This document shows, one piece after another, positions 62,424-64,000 of a stretch of DNA of 64,000 nucleotides (positions are counted from its first letter, which is position 1; every line of letters begins with the position of its first letter). Origin of the DNA: an uncultured Lachnospiraceae bacterium. Lineage in GTDB: Bacteria; Bacillota; Clostridia; Lachnospirales; Lachnospiraceae. The notes beneath the pieces were generated by a model that worked only from the letters and a program-made list of their open reading frames with translations, ran no database searches and had not been told where the DNA came from. The translations under genes were made by a program, and so were the position numbers. The stretch spans positions 62,001 to 126,000 of the forward strand of contig CAMNXA010000001.1 of assembly GCA_946566685.1 (NCBI GenBank). Reading direction: 5' to 3'.

Positions 62424-64000
62424 CTAAATTTCTTCTTTCCGTATATCAAATAACAATGGTGCCAGTGTCAAAAGCAGGCAGTACGCAATCGGACAGCATG
62501 GATGGAAAATCCACTCCGCCAATCCGGCCACTGCAAACAGCACCAAAATCGCCAAAGGCAGCATGGCACACACCGTATCATCCTTTCTCCTTCGGTAGTA
62601 GATGAACGCCTGTATCAACGTGCCCACACCTAACAGGATAAATACAATCCCCACATAAATCCCATGGTCATATGCCACCTGTAAATAAATATTGTGCGCA
62701 TGTACCAGGAAATTACCATCAGCCTCCGTAATGCCCATTTCCTCATGTCCAAAAGCATTCAGATTATTGTAATACTGTCTGAATATATACAATCTGCCAT
62801 TTGTATAGGATTCTTCCTCTTCCTCCTGTGCAGCCGCCGCCATATCATCAGACGATGCCAGAAGAATGGGCGGTTTCTCTTTCAGATACAATTCCTTATA
62901 CACTGGCGCACTGTCAGCTGCGGAAAAGAACAGAAAAGCATTCAAACACTTTTCTTCCGGAATCCCCAGCACCTTCATCTGGAACACCTGTACAAAACGT
63001 TCTACCGTAATGTAGTAGTAGGAATCCATGTCCCTGCCGTGTATCAGTTCCGAAGGGATCTCCTCAATCTCAAGAGGTTCCGGCTCCGCTGTCACGGCAG
63101 GCAGCATACGCTGCGCCGTAAAAACGACCGGAAAACAAACAATCGCCGCCAGCGCCATCATCCCGATGCTCTGCACAAGCCGCTTCCACTTGTTTTCCAT
63201 GGTAAGACATGCCATCGGAATCATCACAACTGCGGTCACAAAAACTGCCAGATACCCGGTCCTGGAAAGTGAAAACACCAGATAAGCCACGGAAACCCCC
63301 AGCATGATCAGTTCCTTATAAGTGCCGGCAAACGAAGGATGCCTTCTATAGGCATCTAAGAATTTCACCAGCGCCGCACACACTACCAACGCCAGATATA
63401 CTGCCGAAATCGTCACCGTATGAAAGATAAACGGGTATCTGTAATAGCGGAAATACATATACGGCCTGTGCATCAGGCAGTAAATTACCATCACCCCGAA
63501 ATGAAGCAGGATACCATTACATATATTCTGCAACAATGCCGTTTTTTTATCCCAGGCCGCCATACGCAGATAATACAACCCAAAGGCACACACTAAATAA
63601 ATCGGCCATCCCCTGGTATTCCTGTAAATAATAATGAGCGCAAAGAAAAGCGCAACCAAACTCCCATACCATATGGATACTCTGCGAATTTTTCTGCCGA
63701 ACAGGATCCTGAGCGTGTTCAGAATCACAAAACCAGCAAGAACTCCCACCCAGGCCGTCAGCTGCACTGTCAGAATCTCCAGTTCTTCCGGCTCCTGCAA
63801 AACACTGACCGTACTCTGGTAATAATAATAACCGGCCACAGAAGCAACCGCAGCATAAATCAGGTTCACCAGATTGAAAAGTTCCTGGCGTGTATAAGTC
63901 ACGATCACCGCCAGCGCAAAGAATATGAGCATCTGCCTGTATGCCACCGTATGATGAATCTCATACAGACCATTCATGTAATTACAGCAGGCCCAGATAG
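62424..64000 (-). CDS. Wzy-like polymerase/ligase membrane protein (5' end outside the window)
   Basis: The visible part has about 525 residues and about 12 helices, with a long extracytoplasmic loop (roughly 295-420 from the first Met) before LVHAHNIYLQVAYDHGIY, the block seen in O-antigen ligase/polymerase proteins (PF04932-like). The frame stays open from the ATG at 63977 to the window edge with plausible coding sequence (CNYMNGLYEIHH), so the true start probably lies beyond 64000. It could be the polymerase or ligase for the glycan started by the PglC-like enzyme. Confidence 0.78.
   Translation of the reverse strand, partial: IWACCNYMNGLYEIHHTVAYRQMLIFFALAVIVTYTRQELFNLVNLIYAAVASVAGYYYYQSTVSVLQEPEELEILTVQLTAWVGVLAGFVILNTLRILFGRKIRRVSIWYGSLVALFFALIIIYRNTRGWPIYLVCAFGLYYLRMAAWDKKTALLQNICNGILLHFGVMVIYCLMHRPYMYFRYYRYPFIFHTVTISAVYLALVVCAALVKFLDAYRRHPSFAGTYKELIMLGVSVAYLVFSLSRTGYLAVFVTAVVMIPMACLTMENKWKRLVQSIGMMALAAIVCFPVVFTAQRMLPAVTAEPEPLEIEEIPSELIHGRDMDSYYYITVERFVQVFQMKVLGIPEEKCLNAFLFFSAADSAPVYKELYLKEKPPILLASSDDMAAAAQEEEEESYTNGRLYIFRQYYNNLNAFGHEEMGITEADGNFLVHAHNIYLQVAYDHGIYVGIVFILLGVGTLIQAFIYYRRRKDDTVCAMLPLAILVLFAVAGLAEWIFHPCCPIAYCLLLTLAPLLFDIRKEEI

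Noticed and set aside
1-64000. CRISPR arrays, tRNA or rRNA genes, insertion sequences
   Set aside because: No regularly spaced repeats, tRNA-like cloverleafs, transposase frames or terminal inverted repeats were seen on either strand.

Overview
The window is one uninterrupted surface-polysaccharide locus. About fifty genes, all on the minus strand, are packed with overlaps or short gaps, and no stretch over 300 bases lacks a gene. There are no rRNA, tRNA, CRISPR, transposase or integrase features. Strong AGGAGG-type ribosome sites, GC content that looks close to 50 %, and the families present (CotH-like, DUF6020, DUF6056, DUF3791 and DltA/B/C-like proteins) suggest a Gram-positive gut Clostridia member, most likely Lachnospiraceae. 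This is inference from family content, not from a marker gene.

Transcription runs from high to low coordinates. (1) 64000-52200: a partial Wzy-like polymerase; a Pgl-like set (4,6-dehydratase, aminotransferase, phosphoglycosyl transferase, PglA-like transferase) with an ATP-grasp/HAD fusion; and the UDP-GlcNAc dehydrogenase and 4-epimerase pair that makes UDP-GalNAcA. (2) 52222-46000: a formyltransferase, a deacetylase, two GT4 enzymes, two small DUF3791-type proteins and a DUF6020 membrane protein. (3) 46032-40370: a dlt-like aminoacylation cassette (SGNH protein, DltA-like ligase, formyltransferase, carrier protein, MBOAT) followed by a lipoprotein. (4) 40291-36741: a GT4, a DUF6056-like membrane protein and a Fic protein, then a strong promoter candidate. 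(5) 36620-20388: membrane proteins, a second deacetylase-like protein, two AsnB-type amidotransferases, an SGNH protein, GT2, GT4 and GT11 enzymes and a PglK-like ABC flippase. (6) 20319-13984: GT17, a Wzy-like polymerase, GT4, two GT2 and GT11. (7) 13918-1: a second MBOAT with two SGNH partners, a WcaJ-type initiating transferase, a pyruvyl transferase, a Wzx flippase, a GH88/105-type hydrolase, a Wzy-like protein, a WecG/TagA-GT4 fusion and the N-terminal part of a CotH-like protein.

The genes appear to encode one or two highly decorated glycans. Two different initiating phosphoglycosyl transferases, two flippase types and several polymerase-like proteins favour two assembly lines. Predicted decorations are N-formyl or amino sugars, GalNAc uronic acid (possibly amidated by the AsnB homologues), O-acyl groups, pyruvate ketals and alpha-1,2-fucose-like residues. 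The most unusual element is the dlt-like cassette, in which a formyltransferase lies between the adenylating ligase and its carrier protein. It may add an N-formyl-aminoacyl group to the surface glycan.
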